From the NCBI GenBank assembly GCA_016721925.1, contig JADKHE010000005.1, positions 124,001 to 188,000 on the forward strand: a DNA stretch of 64,000 bases, given 5' to 3'. This stretch comes from Candidatus Skiveiella danica (lineage in GTDB: Bacteria > Pseudomonadota > Gammaproteobacteria > Burkholderiales > Burkholderiaceae_C). Below, piece after piece: positions 46,451 through 55,314 of the stretch. The position numbers and the translations under genes were made by a program. The notes under the pieces were generated by a model, which searched no databases, was not told where the DNA came from, and was given only the letters and a program-made list of their open reading frames with translations. Every line of letters begins with the position of its first letter. Within the stretch, counting starts at the first letter, position 1.

Positions 46451-46971
46451 GGGATGGCATCCTTCAGCAAGGCCTCGCCGGTGGCGGTGCGGGGCCTGCA
46501 GGTCACAAGGCGGCTCTCGTCCGCCTGGGTTTGGATGTGCACTTCGAGGTCGGCCACCGGCAGCACGTCGGCGGCTCTTTCCGGCCATTCCGCCAGCTTC
46601 AGGCCAGCGCTGGCAAACAGGTCGCGAAAGCCCGCTTCCTCCCATTCGCGCGGATCGTCGAAGCGGTAGAAGTCGAAATGCCAGATGGCCAGACCATCGG
46701 CCTCATGCGGTTCGACGACGGCATAGGTCGGGCTCTTGATGCGGCCGCTCACGCCCAACGCGCGCAGCAGGTGGCGCACCAGCGTGGTCTTGCCCGCGCC
46801 GAGGTCGCCATGCAGTTCGATGAACGCATTGCGCACGGCCGCACTGGCCGCGAGCCGGCGCGCAAAGGCCGCTGTCTCGTCCTCGCTCCGCCAGGCCACG
46901 GTGACGCCGGGGGCGGGGACGCTTCCTACAATGGGCGGGTGACGTTCAACAGCGCTCAGATCGATCCTCAT
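46447..46971 (-). CDS. tsaE: tRNA threonylcarbamoyladenosine biosynthesis ATPase TsaE
   Basis: About 174 residues with Walker A GDLGAGKTT (55-63) and the SPTYAVVEPHE and HFDFYRFDDPREWEEAGFRDLF motifs of the TsaE family. It binds TsaD-TsaB and drives t6A synthesis. The start is uncertain: the ATG at 46971 lies inside the 5' end of divergent queG, whereas family alignments begin near VTVAW (residues 23-27); a GTG at that point is possible. The 3' end overlaps amiC by four bases. Confidence 0.9.
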   Translation of the reverse strand: MRIDLSAVERHPPIVGSVPAPGVTVAWRSEDETAAFARRLAASAAVRNAFIELHGDLGAGKTTLVRHLLRALGVSGRIKSPTYAVVEPHEADGLAIWHFDFYRFDDPREWEEAGFRDLFASAGLKLAEWPERAADVLPVADLEVHIQTQADESRLVTCRPRTATGEALLKDAIP

Positions 46972-48054
46972 CAGTTGGTGGCCCGGGTTCGGCAATGGGC
47001 CGGAGAGCTGGGATTTTCCCAAATTGGCGTGGCGGGCGTGGATTTGTCCTCCGCCGAGCCAGGCTTGATGCAATGGCTGGAGCAGGGCTTTCACGGCAGC
47101 ATGGACTATATGGCCGCGCACGGCCTCAGGCGTGCGCGGCCGGCCGAGCTGGTGCCGGGTACGCTCAGCGTGATCACGGCGCGCATGGATTACCTCCCGC
47201 GCGCGAGCGGCGAAGGCTGGCAGGCGATCGAGCTGTCGCGGCTGCGCAGGGCCGGAGAAGGGACCGTCTCGCTCTATGCCCGCGGTCGGGACTACCACAA
47301 GGTGGTGCGCGCGCGTCTGCAGAAGCTGCAGGACCGCATGGCCGAGTCCGTCGGCCCGTTCGGGCACCGGGTCTTTGCCGATTCAGCGCCGGTGCTGGAA
47401 GCGGAACTGGCGGCGCGCAGTGGCCAGGGCTGGCGCGGCAAGCACACCTTGATCCTGAGCCGGGAGGCGGGCTCGCTGTTTTTTCTCGGCGAGATCTATG
47501 TCGATCTGGCACTGCCGGCCAGTGCACCCGCGGCCGCACACTGCGGCAGCTGCCAGGCCTGCATCGACCTTTGCCCCACGCAGGCGATCATCGCGCCCTA
47601 CCGGCTTGATGCGCGGCGATGCATCTCCTACCTGACCATCGAGCATGCCGGCTCGATCCCTGCGGACCTGCGCCCGCTGATCGGCAACCGCATCTACGGT
47701 TGCGACGATTGCCAGCTGGTCTGCCCCTGGAACAAATTTGCCCGCCGCAGCACCCTGGCCGACTTCGACGAGCGTGCCGGCCTGAACGCGCAGCCGCTGG
47801 CGCACTTGCTGGGCTGGAGCGAGGCAGAGTTCCTGCGCATCACCGAAGGCAGCCCGATCCGGCGCATCGGCCATGCGCGCTGGCTGCGCAATGTGGCGGT
47901 GGCATTGGGCAACGCCCTGCGTGAATCGGCCCCGGGCTTTTGCGCTGAAACGGCACGCGCCGCGCTGGCGGGGCGGCTCGACCACCCGGATGCGCTGGTC
48001 CGCGAACACGTGAGGTGGGCGCTGTCGCAAGGCGCGGATGCGCCGCTATCATGA
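46939..48054 (+). CDS. queG: Epoxyqueuosine reductase
   Basis: 371 residues from a GTG at 46939, chosen because the product then matches the family N-terminus (QLVARVRQWAGELGFSQIGVAG). Two [4Fe-4S] motifs are clear: CGSCQACIDLCP (Cys 202, 205, 208, 212) and CDDCQLVCPW (255, 258, 262) with Cys 228. QueG is a cobalamin-dependent enzyme making the last step of queuosine synthesis in tRNA. The HEAT-like C-terminal tail is short. The start is within 33 bases of the proposed tsaE start on the other strand; TACAAT at 46927-46932 could be its -10, giving an almost leaderless message. Confidence 0.92.
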   Translation: MTFNSAQIDPHQLVARVRQWAGELGFSQIGVAGVDLSSAEPGLMQWLEQGFHGSMDYMAAHGLRRARPAELVPGTLSVITARMDYLPRASGEGWQAIELSRLRRAGEGTVSLYARGRDYHKVVRARLQKLQDRMAESVGPFGHRVFADSAPVLEAELAARSGQGWRGKHTLILSREAGSLFFLGEIYVDLALPASAPAAAHCGSCQACIDLCPTQAIIAPYRLDARRCISYLTIEHAGSIPADLRPLIGNRIYGCDDCQLVCPWNKFARRSTLADFDERAGLNAQPLAHLLGWSEAEFLRITEGSPIRRIGHARWLRNVAVALGNALRESAPGFCAETARAALAGRLDHPDALVREHVRWALSQGADAPLS

Positions 48055-48058
48055 GAGC

Positions 48059-48841
48059 ATGAGCGCCGTAAGTCCCCTGCAGACCTGGCAGCCGGCACTT
48101 CGCAGCCGGTGGCAGGCCGTGGTGCGCAACCTGAACACGTCCGCGCTCCTTCTGAGCATGATGCTGTCGCCGTCGAGCTACCGGGGCGCGGGGCGCGCGG
48201 CGGTGGCGCGCCACCTGTATCTTGGAACGGCACCCATGCTGCCCTGGTTCACCCTTTTTGTGGCGATGGCCAGTCTGGTGTTGATCCGCATCGTGGTGGT
48301 CACGGCTGCAAGCTACGGACTTTCACAGTACGCTCTGGAGACCGTGATTCGGGTGCTGGTACTGGAGCTGATCCCGCTGACGTCGGCACTCTTCGTGGCG
48401 GTGAACGTCACCTTGCCCGGTGGGGTGGTGTTGTCGAGGCAAGTGGCGCGGCGCGAGCCCGAGACAGGCACCGGTGCGCTGGTGCTGGAGGCGATGCCGC
48501 GCGCACTGGCCGGGATGTTTGCCGTGCTCACGCTCGCCGTCGTCAGCTGCGTGGTTGCATTGGTGCTGGCCTACCTGGTGGTGCACGGACCGACGCACCA
48601 GGCATTCGACTCCTACACCCGAAAGGTCGGCCAGGTCTTCAATCCGGCCGTCACGCTGATCTTCGTCCTGAAGACGCTGTTTTTCAGCCTGGCCGTATCG
48701 CTGATCCCCACCGTGTCCGGCATGAACCGGGAGCCGGCTTCTTCCAGGCGGTCCGACCTGCCTGAAGTTCAGGGATTGATGCGCATGTTCCTGCTCATCC
48801 TGCTGATCGAGGTGGCCTCGCTGGTGGGCAACTATTACTGA
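48059..48841 (+). CDS. MlaE-family ABC transporter permease
   Basis: 260 residues, about five membrane helices. The TAASYGLSQYALETVIRVLVLELIPLTSALFVAVNV segment is characteristic of MlaE/YrbE permeases that move phospholipids between the two membranes. The ATG at 48059 follows the queG stop by four bases; an upstream frame start at 48038 would overlap queG. The next gene is an MCE protein, but no MlaF ATPase lies between or beside them. Confidence 0.85.
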   Translation: MSAVSPLQTWQPALRSRWQAVVRNLNTSALLLSMMLSPSSYRGAGRAAVARHLYLGTAPMLPWFTLFVAMASLVLIRIVVVTAASYGLSQYALETVIRVLVLELIPLTSALFVAVNVTLPGGVVLSRQVARREPETGTGALVLEAMPRALAGMFAVLTLAVVSCVVALVLAYLVVHGPTHQAFDSYTRKVGQVFNPAVTLIFVLKTLFFSLAVSLIPTVSGMNREPASSRRSDLPEVQGLMRMFLLILLIEVASLVGNYY

Positions 48842-48860
48842 ACGCGAGTCCTGAGCACCC

Positions 48861-49811
48861 ATGTCCGTTGACCCTGCCGCATCCCAACCCCGACTGGAAT
48901 TCCGCGCGGCCATGCTGGTCGTTGCGGTGCTGCTGCTGATTGCGGCGTCGGTGGGCTATCTGCTGTACGCGCGGGGTGTCTTCGAGCGGACCCAGACGCT
49001 GGTGCTGATCGCGGACGATTCCGAAGGCGTGGCGGTCGGCATGGACATGACCTTCTCGGGCTTTGCGCTCGGGCGGGTCAGCCAGATCGCACTGGCACCG
49101 GATGGCAACGCCCGCATTGTCGTGCAGGTGCCGCGCAAAGATGCCCATTGGCTGCGGACGTCGAGTGTCTTCACGATGGAGCGGGGCATGGTTGGCGGCA
49201 CCCGCATTCGCGCCTACAGCGGCATCCTCACGGATCCGCCACTGCCCGATGGAGCCGAACGCGTGCTGCTGCGCGGCGACGCCACGGCCGAGATCCCGCG
49301 CCTCATGAACACCGTGCGTGAACTGCTGGCCAACCTGCAGGTGATGACCGCGGCCGACTCGCCGCTCAATGCCAGCCTGGCCAACGTGGGCAACGTGACG
49401 GCCCAGTTGCGCGGCCCGCGCGGAGCGCTGGGGCTGCTCATGGGCAACGAGGCCGATGCCCGCAAGCTGATCACCACGCTGGACCGCACCAATGCCCTGC
49501 TGGCGCGGTTTGACGGTCTTGCCGCCAAGGCGGATACCCAGGTTTTCGGAGAGCACGGCGTGATGCCTGCAACGCGGGCCACCGTCGCGCAGCTCAATGG
49601 TTTGCTGGCGGATGCACGGCTCAGCCTGAAGAAGGTGGACGCGGTGTTGCTGGAGGCGCAGGCAGTAGCGACCAACGCCCGCGAAGGCACCTCGGATCTG
49701 GCGGCCTTGCGCGCCGAAGTTGATGCCAGCCTGCGCAAGGTGGAGCACCTGGTGAACGAGATCAACCGCAAATGGCCTTTTGCCCGCGACCCGGAAATCA
49801 AACTGCCATGA
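48861..49811 (+). CDS. MCE domain (MlaD-like) substrate-binding protein
   Basis: 316 residues. One N-terminal membrane helix (about 16-37) is followed by a single MCE domain (LVLIADDSEGVAVGMDMTFSGFALGRVSQIAL) and a helical C-terminal part ending KVEHLVNEINRKWPFARDPEIKLP. It would be anchored in the inner membrane and carry lipid between permease and outer membrane. Its TGA overlaps the ATG of the lipoprotein gene. It is longer than E. coli MlaD, more like PqiB/LetB-type single-MCE proteins. Confidence 0.87.
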   Translation: MSVDPAASQPRLEFRAAMLVVAVLLLIAASVGYLLYARGVFERTQTLVLIADDSEGVAVGMDMTFSGFALGRVSQIALAPDGNARIVVQVPRKDAHWLRTSSVFTMERGMVGGTRIRAYSGILTDPPLPDGAERVLLRGDATAEIPRLMNTVRELLANLQVMTAADSPLNASLANVGNVTAQLRGPRGALGLLMGNEADARKLITTLDRTNALLARFDGLAAKADTQVFGEHGVMPATRATVAQLNGLLADARLSLKKVDAVLLEAQAVATNAREGTSDLAALRAEVDASLRKVEHLVNEINRKWPFARDPEIKLP

Positions 49812-50551
49812 ATGCGCCTATCAGGTTTGCGCGGCGGCTTCGCCCCTGGATGCTGGGGGCGGTCATGGCCTTGTTGCTGGGTGCCTGCGCCAGCCAGCCC
49901 CCGGTGCCAGACTGGAGGGTCAATGCGCAGGCGGCGTCCGAGCGCGCAACCTCGGCCTACCTGGCCGGCAACACGAGGGTCGCGAACCTGGAATTTGATC
50001 GCATGCGCAAGGAAGTCGCGCGCACGGGCGATGCGGGCCTGATGGCGCGGGCCGAGTTGCTGCGCTGTTCCACCCAGGTTGCCAGTCTGGTGTTCGAGCC
50101 CTGCTCCGGGTTCGAGGCGTTGCGCGCGGATGCAGCGGCTCCCGAGATTGCCTACGCGAACTACCTGGCCGGTCGGTTGCCTCCGCAGGAGCTCGCCCTG
50201 TTGCCGAACGCCCAGCAACCCGCTGCCCAGCGCCTGCTGCAGGGTGGGGCGATCAGTTCCGGCGATGCAGCACTTCTGCCCGCGATGGATCAGCCGTTGC
50301 CTCGCCTGGTGGCCGCCTCGCTGTGGTTTCAAGCGGGGCAAGGGCACCCGGCCGTGATCACGCTGGCGGTGGACACCGCGTCGAGCCAAGGCTGGAGCCG
50401 CCCGCTCCTGGCCTGGCTGCAGGTGCAGGCCCGCCACGCTGAAAGCGCCGGTGACGCGGTCGAAGCCCGGCGCGTGCGCCGCCGCATCGAGCTGGTGCTG
50501 AACGGCGGCGCGCTGCCGCCCGCTGCGCCTTCGAAGCCCGCCGCGCCCTGA
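49808..50551 (+). CDS. Predicted outer-membrane lipoprotein of the MCE operon
   Basis: 247 residues. The N-terminus has a lipobox LLGAC with the lipidated Cys at residue 27. The rest is mostly alpha-helical (TPR-like pattern of helices), and the tail is Pro/Ala-rich. Position directly after permease and MCE genes, with a 4-base overlap, suggests it is the outer-membrane partner of that lipid transporter. No named family recognised. Confidence 0.7.
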   Translation: MNAPIRFARRLRPWMLGAVMALLLGACASQPPVPDWRVNAQAASERATSAYLAGNTRVANLEFDRMRKEVARTGDAGLMARAELLRCSTQVASLVFEPCSGFEALRADAAAPEIAYANYLAGRLPPQELALLPNAQQPAAQRLLQGGAISSGDAALLPAMDQPLPRLVAASLWFQAGQGHPAVITLAVDTASSQGWSRPLLAWLQVQARHAESAGDAVEARRVRRRIELVLNGGALPPAAPSKPAAP

Positions 50552-50561
50552 AACGCGGGAT

Positions 50562-51473
50562 TCACAGGTTTCGCAGCCAACCCAGCGCGAATGGCAGGCT
50601 GGCCATGCCCAGCAGGGTCGACAGCGTGACCAGTCCGGCCACATAGGCGCCGTTGTAGCCCATGCGCGCGGCCAGCACGTAGGCGCTGGAGGCCGTCGGC
50701 AGTGCGGAGAACGCCAGCAACACCGAGGTCTGAACGCTCGACAGGCCGAACCACCGCGACAGCCCGAACGCGATCAGGGGCAGCAGGACATGCCGGATCG
50801 ACAACACAGCCACGGCCAGCGTGCGTCCGCTCGCCAGCGATCCGAACTGCATGCCCGCGCCAGCCGCCATCAGCCCCAGAGCCAGGGAGGCTGCACCGAT
50901 GCGTGTCACGGTGGGTTCAAGCCAGTGCGGCAATGAGAACCCCGCCAGGTTGACGGCCAGGCCGGACGCGGTCGCCAGGATCAGCGGGTTGCGCACCAGC
51001 TCGCGCAGGAATCCGCGCCGGGCATGGCGCGCCATCGGCCAGACCGCGGCCACGTTGAACAGCGGCACGCAGACGCCGATCAGGACCGCAATCATCTGCA
51101 GGCCCTGCGCGCCGGCCAGGCGATCGGCCAGCGCCAGCGCGATGAAGGAGTTGAAGCGAAACGCCACCTGCGCACTCGCCGCATGGTCGCGCCGGTCGAT
51201 GTGCGTGCCGATCCAGGGCAGGTGGGGCAGCGCGTAAGCGAGCGCAATGCCCGTGACACCCATCGTCAGGCCCGCTCCGATCAGGCTCGACGCGGCACCA
51301 AGGTCCAGCGGACTCTTCACGATGGAGTGAAACAGCAGGACCGGAAACAGGAAAAAATACACCAGGCTCTCCACCGGCTCCCACACGGAACGGTTCAACG
51401 GCGTGTGCCGGCACAGGAGATACCCGCACAGAATCAGGGAAAAATCGGGGAAGAGCAGTTGCGCGTGGTTCAC
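50562..51473 (-). CDS. AEC family transporter (auxin efflux carrier-like permease)
   Basis: 303 residues, about ten membrane helices in two inverted repeats. N-terminal FPDFSLILCGYLLCRHTPLN and the second-half LGLMAAGAGMQF and PTASSAYVLAARMGYNG motifs are those of the AEC/BART superfamily. Relatives export malonate, malate or other organic acids; the substrate here is unknown. Stop codon converges on the lipoprotein gene (10 bases apart). Confidence 0.82.
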   Translation of the reverse strand: MNHAQLLFPDFSLILCGYLLCRHTPLNRSVWEPVESLVYFFLFPVLLFHSIVKSPLDLGAASSLIGAGLTMGVTGIALAYALPHLPWIGTHIDRRDHAASAQVAFRFNSFIALALADRLAGAQGLQMIAVLIGVCVPLFNVAAVWPMARHARRGFLRELVRNPLILATASGLAVNLAGFSLPHWLEPTVTRIGAASLALGLMAAGAGMQFGSLASGRTLAVAVLSIRHVLLPLIAFGLSRWFGLSSVQTSVLLAFSALPTASSAYVLAARMGYNGAYVAGLVTLSTLLGMASLPFALGWLRNL

Positions 51474-51595
51474 GGGTCGAGAATACCTTCAATCCGGCTG
51501 CGCTGCGGGTAAGCCCGTAGGGGACATCCGCCTGCACCAGAGACGTTCGTACGATTACGATCAGGCCTTCAATCGAGCAATTCAGGAGTATTTCT

Positions 51596-52561
51596 ATGCA
51601 TCGCCGTCAATGGATCGCGTTCACGGTGGCCGCGGCCGCCGCGGGTTCCGTCTTCGCACAGGGCTATCCGACCAAGGTTGTCAAACTGGTGGTTCCTTTT
51701 GCGCCCGGCGGCACGACCGACATCGTGGCCCGCGTGATTTCCGAGCCTCTGGGAAAAGCCATCGGGCAAAGCGTGATCGTCGAGAACAAGGCGGGCGGCG
51801 GCGGCGTGATCGGCGCCAATGAAACCGCCAAGGCCGCCCCGGACGGCTATTCACTGGGCATGGCCACGGTGTCGACCACGGCGGCCAATCCGGCGATCAA
51901 CCCCAAGATCCCTTACAACCCGGTGACCGACTTCACCCCCATCATCAATATCGCCGCCACGCCCAATGTGATCGCGGTGCATCCGAGCTTCCCCGCGCGT
52001 GACTACCAGGGCTTCATTGCCGAACTGAAAAAGAACCCGGGAAAATACTCGTACTCGTCATCGGGGACCGGCGGCATCGGCCACCTGCAGACCGAGCTGT
52101 TCAAGAGCCTGGCGGGCGTGTTCATCACCCACATCCCCTATCGGGGCGCCGGCCCCGCGCTCAACGACACGGTAGCCGGCCAGGTGCCGATCATCTTTGA
52201 CAACATGCCCTCGGCGCTGCCCTTCATCAACACCGGCAAGCTGATTCCGATCGTCGTGGCCGCGCCGCAGCGGCTGACCCAGTTGCCGAACGTGCCGACT
52301 TTCAAGGAAGTCGGCCTGGAGCCGGTGAACCGCATGGCCTACTACGGCATCTACGGACCCAAGGGCCTTCCGAAGGAGGTGGTTGACAAGATCAACGGCG
52401 GCGTGAAGAAGGCGCTGGAAGATCCGGCGGTGCGCAAGCGCATCGAGGACACGGGTTCGCTGATTGTGGGCAACACGCCTGATCAGTTTGCCGCCCAGAT
52501 CAAAGCCGAATACGACGTCTACAAGAAAGTGGTGGACCAGTCCAAGCTCAAACTGGACTGA
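51596..52561 (+). CDS. Bug-family tripartite tricarboxylate transporter substrate-binding protein
   Basis: 321 residues with a signal peptide (MHRRQWIAFTVAAAAAGSVFA). The mature N-terminus YPTKVVKLVVPFAPGGTTDIVARVI and the SSGTGGIGHLQTELFK loop are hallmarks of Bug/TctC proteins, extremely numerous in Burkholderiales. They bind organic acids in the periplasm; without TctA/TctB genes nearby the ligand is unknown. AGGAG lies 7 bases before the ATG. Confidence 0.92.
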   Translation: MHRRQWIAFTVAAAAAGSVFAQGYPTKVVKLVVPFAPGGTTDIVARVISEPLGKAIGQSVIVENKAGGGGVIGANETAKAAPDGYSLGMATVSTTAANPAINPKIPYNPVTDFTPIINIAATPNVIAVHPSFPARDYQGFIAELKKNPGKYSYSSSGTGGIGHLQTELFKSLAGVFITHIPYRGAGPALNDTVAGQVPIIFDNMPSALPFINTGKLIPIVVAAPQRLTQLPNVPTFKEVGLEPVNRMAYYGIYGPKGLPKEVVDKINGGVKKALEDPAVRKRIEDTGSLIVGNTPDQFAAQIKAEYDVYKKVVDQSKLKLD

Positions 52562-52633
52562 TGGCCGCACTGGCCGCACCGCAGCCGCGACGGCCAGCCC
52601 CGCTCAAGCCCCGCTGTGCCTGGATCCTCGCCC

Positions 52634-53542
52634 ATGCCGGCTGACAGCGCTTCAAGCATCGACCGGTTCATCGACGCCCTCTGGCTGGAGGACGGCCTGT
52701 CTCCCAACACGCTCGCGGCGTACCGCAGGGACCTTGCCCTGTATGCCCTGTGGCTGGGCGACGAAGCCGGCCTGACGCTCGACGCCAGTGCCGAAATGCA
52801 TCTTCAGCGTTACTTTTCGGCGCGCCATGACAGCACCCGGGCCACGTCCGCCAACCGGCGGCTCACGGTGTTCAAGCGCTACTTTCGGTGGGCGCTGCGC
52901 GAACACCTGATCGCCCAGGATCCCACGCTGAAGCTCCAGTCGGCCCGCCAGGCTTTGCGGGTGCCCAAGACCCTGACCGAGGCCCAGGTGGAGGCCTTGC
53001 TGGCTGCGCCCGACACGGCCACGGCGCTTGGCCAGCGCGACCGCACCATGCTGGAGCTGATGTACGCCAGTGGCCTGCGCGTGAGTGAACTGGTGGCGCT
53101 CACGACCCTGAACCTGAGCCTCAATGAAGGCATCGTGCGGGTGCTGGGAAAGGGCCGCAAGGAGCGGCTGGTGCCGTTCGGCGAGGTCGCCCGCGAATGG
53201 CTTCAGCGCTACCTGGCCGAGGCCCGTCCGTTGCTGCTGGCCGGGCGGCAGACCGAAGACCTGTTTGTCACCTCCAGCGGGCCCCATCCCGGCACCGCCA
53301 TGTCGCGCGTGATGTTCTGGATGCTGGTCAGGCGCTATGCGGTGCAGGCCGGGATCACGGCCCCGTTGTCACCCCATACGCTGCGCCACGCGTTCGCCAC
53401 CCACCTGCTCAACCATGGCGCTGACCTTCGCGCGGTCCAGTTGCTGCTGGGCCATGCCGATATCTCCACGACCACGATCTACACCCACGTGGCGCGTGAG
53501 CGGCTGAAGTCGCTGCATGCGCAGCACCATCCGCGCGGGTGA
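52634..53542 (+). CDS. xerD: Site-specific tyrosine recombinase XerD
   Basis: 302 residues. N-terminal SAM-like core-binding domain (about 8-95) and a catalytic domain with the full set: R149 (GLRVSEL), K173 (GKGRKE), H248 and R251 (HTLRHAF), H274 (LLGHADI) and Y283 (TTIYTHV). Together with XerC it resolves chromosome dimers at dif. The ATG at 52634 is preferred over a GTG at 52616. It is a housekeeping recombinase, not an integrase of a mobile element; neighbours show no element. Confidence 0.93.
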   Translation: MPADSASSIDRFIDALWLEDGLSPNTLAAYRRDLALYALWLGDEAGLTLDASAEMHLQRYFSARHDSTRATSANRRLTVFKRYFRWALREHLIAQDPTLKLQSARQALRVPKTLTEAQVEALLAAPDTATALGQRDRTMLELMYASGLRVSELVALTTLNLSLNEGIVRVLGKGRKERLVPFGEVAREWLQRYLAEARPLLLAGRQTEDLFVTSSGPHPGTAMSRVMFWMLVRRYAVQAGITAPLSPHTLRHAFATHLLNHGADLRAVQLLLGHADISTTTIYTHVARERLKSLHAQHHPRG

Positions 53543-53558
53543 GTCTGCGCGGGGCCGG

Positions 53559-54362
53559 TTATTGCGGTCCTTTCCGGGTGGCCACGATCACCTGGAAGTT
53601 GCCGAAGAAAACGGTGCGACGCTCGCAGCTGAACCCTTCCATGGCCTGCAGCTGCCTGACCGGATCGTGCGTATCCCACAAGGCCAGGCCGAGCGGTTCG
53701 AACACCTTGAAGTAGGTCCAGCTCAGCGCGCGCAGCACCCAGGGCTCCGGCCTGTGGAATTCGGCCAGATAGAGCTTGCCGCCCGGAGCCAGCACCCGGC
53801 AGGCCTCGCGCAGCGCTTCGCCCTTGAGTTCGTGCGGCAATTCGTGCAGCAGGAAGAAGATCACGTTGGCGTCGACCGAGCCGTCGGCCAGCGTCATGGC
53901 GGTGGCATTCTCTTCGATGTAGTCGACGCGCCCTGCAAAGGCGGGCAGCTTGGTTCTGGCGTGCTGCAGTTCGTTCAGGATGATGTCGGCGACAAGCACG
54001 CGCGAGGCGCCAGCGTCCGTCGAGGCCTGGACCACCCTTGGGATGACGTTGCCAAAGGCGCAGGATGTGATCAGCACCTTTTTCCCGCGAAGATCGGTCT
54101 GGCGCAGCCCGCTCGTGATGGCCGACACCAGGCGGTCGTACTGAAACAGCAGGATCGCGGCGATGATCGGCTGCCAGTCGACCAGCCGGATCAGGCGCAT
54201 GTTCGAGTAGATCGGATAGACATGTGCCGCCGCGCTGTCCGCCTTGCCGGCGACCGTGCGCAGGATCAGGGCCCCGCGGGTGAGCGTGAAGAAGAACAGG
54301 GCCGTGCCCGCCAGAACGATGAACAAGACGGCGGTTGCGTACAGGAGCCAGGTGGGGAGCAT
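53559..54362 (-). CDS. Membrane-anchored class I SAM methyltransferase, RquA-like
   Basis: 267 residues from the ATG at 54362 (AAGGA upstream). A membrane helix (about 5-28) precedes a Rossmann methyltransferase domain. Motif I is atypical, VLITSCAFGN (97-106), with Ser-Cys-Ala where other enzymes have acidic or Gly-rich residues. Later blocks are FFLLHELP (169-176), LAPGGKL (191-197) and EFHRP (201-205), followed by a FEPLGLALWD segment. From memory these blocks resemble RquA, the enzyme that converts ubiquinone to rhodoquinone; the N-terminal helix is not usual there. It could instead be an uncharacterised quinone or lipid methyltransferase. No operon partner; it converges on xerD. Confidence 0.6.
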   Translation of the reverse strand: MLPTWLLYATAVLFIVLAGTALFFFTLTRGALILRTVAGKADSAAAHVYPIYSNMRLIRLVDWQPIIAAILLFQYDRLVSAITSGLRQTDLRGKKVLITSCAFGNVIPRVVQASTDAGASRVLVADIILNELQHARTKLPAFAGRVDYIEENATAMTLADGSVDANVIFFLLHELPHELKGEALREACRVLAPGGKLYLAEFHRPEPWVLRALSWTYFKVFEPLGLALWDTHDPVRQLQAMEGFSCERRTVFFGNFQVIVATRKGPQ

Positions 54363-54476
54363 CACATTCCTTTGAATTTCGAACGCAGCGCCGTTCAAGC
54401 TCTCACCGAACCGGCGCCTTCATGCAGTCCGATGGCGCCATTGTCTGCCCGCGCCCGGGCAGGAAATTGAGCGGAG

Positions 54477-55271
54477 TCAAGACCCCAGCAGATAGTCCAG
54501 TTCCTGCGCGCTGAAACCGGCCTGGCGCCGTGCGGTCTCGTTGAACGGAGGGCGCAGGCGCGGCGCGCGGTGCCGCTGCACCAGCACGCTGTAGTGGGCC
54601 ACCGGATCCAAGCCGTCGCGCTCGCACAACCAGCGGTACCAGTGGTTGCCGATGGTGACGTGGCCAATCTCGTCGTGCAGGATGATGTCCAGCAGGTCGC
54701 AGGCCGTCAGCGCATCCGGCGTACCGACTTTGCGCAGGCGCGCCTGGATCAGCGGGGTGGCGTCCAGCCCGCGTGCCTCCAGCGTGCGGGGCACCAGGGC
54801 CATGCGGGCGACGATGTCGTCGCGGGTCTTTTCGCACATTTCCCAAAGGCCATCGTGGGCCGGGAAATCGCCGTAATGGTGGCCCAGGCTCTGCAGGTGA
54901 TCGTGCAACAGGGTGAAGTGCTGCGCTTCCTCGAACGCCACCCGCATCCAGTCGCGGTAGAAGTCGGCCGGCATCCCGGCAAAGCGCCAGACGGCATCGA
55001 GCGCGAGGTTGATGGCGTTGAACTCGATGTGGCAGATCGCATGGATCAGCGCGGCGCGGCCCGCCACGGTGAACGGCGAGCGCTGCGGCACCAGCGTGGG
55101 CGCAACCAGGCTCGGCTGCGCCGGTCGACCCGGCAGGCCAGGCGGCTCCGGGATGTCGTGGTTCGCTATTGAAAAAGAAGCGAACTGTGACCAGATGGCG
55201 CTGGACTGGTCTACTTTTCCCTGAATGTCTGAGGTCTGAAGCGCCCGCAGCGCTCGTTGGCGGAGTTCCAT
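54477..55271 (-). CDS. Ferritin-like DUF455 family protein
   Basis: 264 residues. Helical, with di-iron-type ligands visible in HAICHIEFNAINLALD (E-x-x... and nearby H), FEEAQHF (E-x-x-x-H like) and LHDEIGHV (E-x-x-H), the ferritin-like pattern of DUF455. Function not established; it is distantly akin to MiaE tRNA hydroxylases. Residues about 14-36, before the conserved core, are encoded by dispersed repeat copy 7. It is divergent from the gamma-carbonic anhydrase gene, 43 bases away. Confidence 0.83.
   Translation of the reverse strand: MELRQRALRALQTSDIQGKVDQSSAIWSQFASFSIANHDIPEPPGLPGRPAQPSLVAPTLVPQRSPFTVAGRAALIHAICHIEFNAINLALDAVWRFAGMPADFYRDWMRVAFEEAQHFTLLHDHLQSLGHHYGDFPAHDGLWEMCEKTRDDIVARMALVPRTLEARGLDATPLIQARLRKVGTPDALTACDLLDIILHDEIGHVTIGNHWYRWLCERDGLDPVAHYSVLVQRHRAPRLRPPFNETARRQAGFSAQELDYLLGS
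55165..55204 (+). repeat. Dispersed 40-bp element, copy 7 (inside DUF455 gene)
   Basis: GCTATTGAAAAAGAAGC, 6-base spacer, TGACCAGATGGCGCTGG, antisense to the gene and near its 5' end. Weaker similarity (CTTTTCCCTGAA) runs to about 55229. The frame stays open. Confidence 0.8.
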
Positions 55272-55314
55272 CCCTACAATTCTAGGTTTTGCACGACGCG
55301 CGACGAGGATTTTG

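Noticed and set aside
52634..53542. Tyrosine recombinase as evidence of an integrated mobile element
   Set aside because: The sequence is XerD and no attachment repeats, phage or conjugation genes are nearby.
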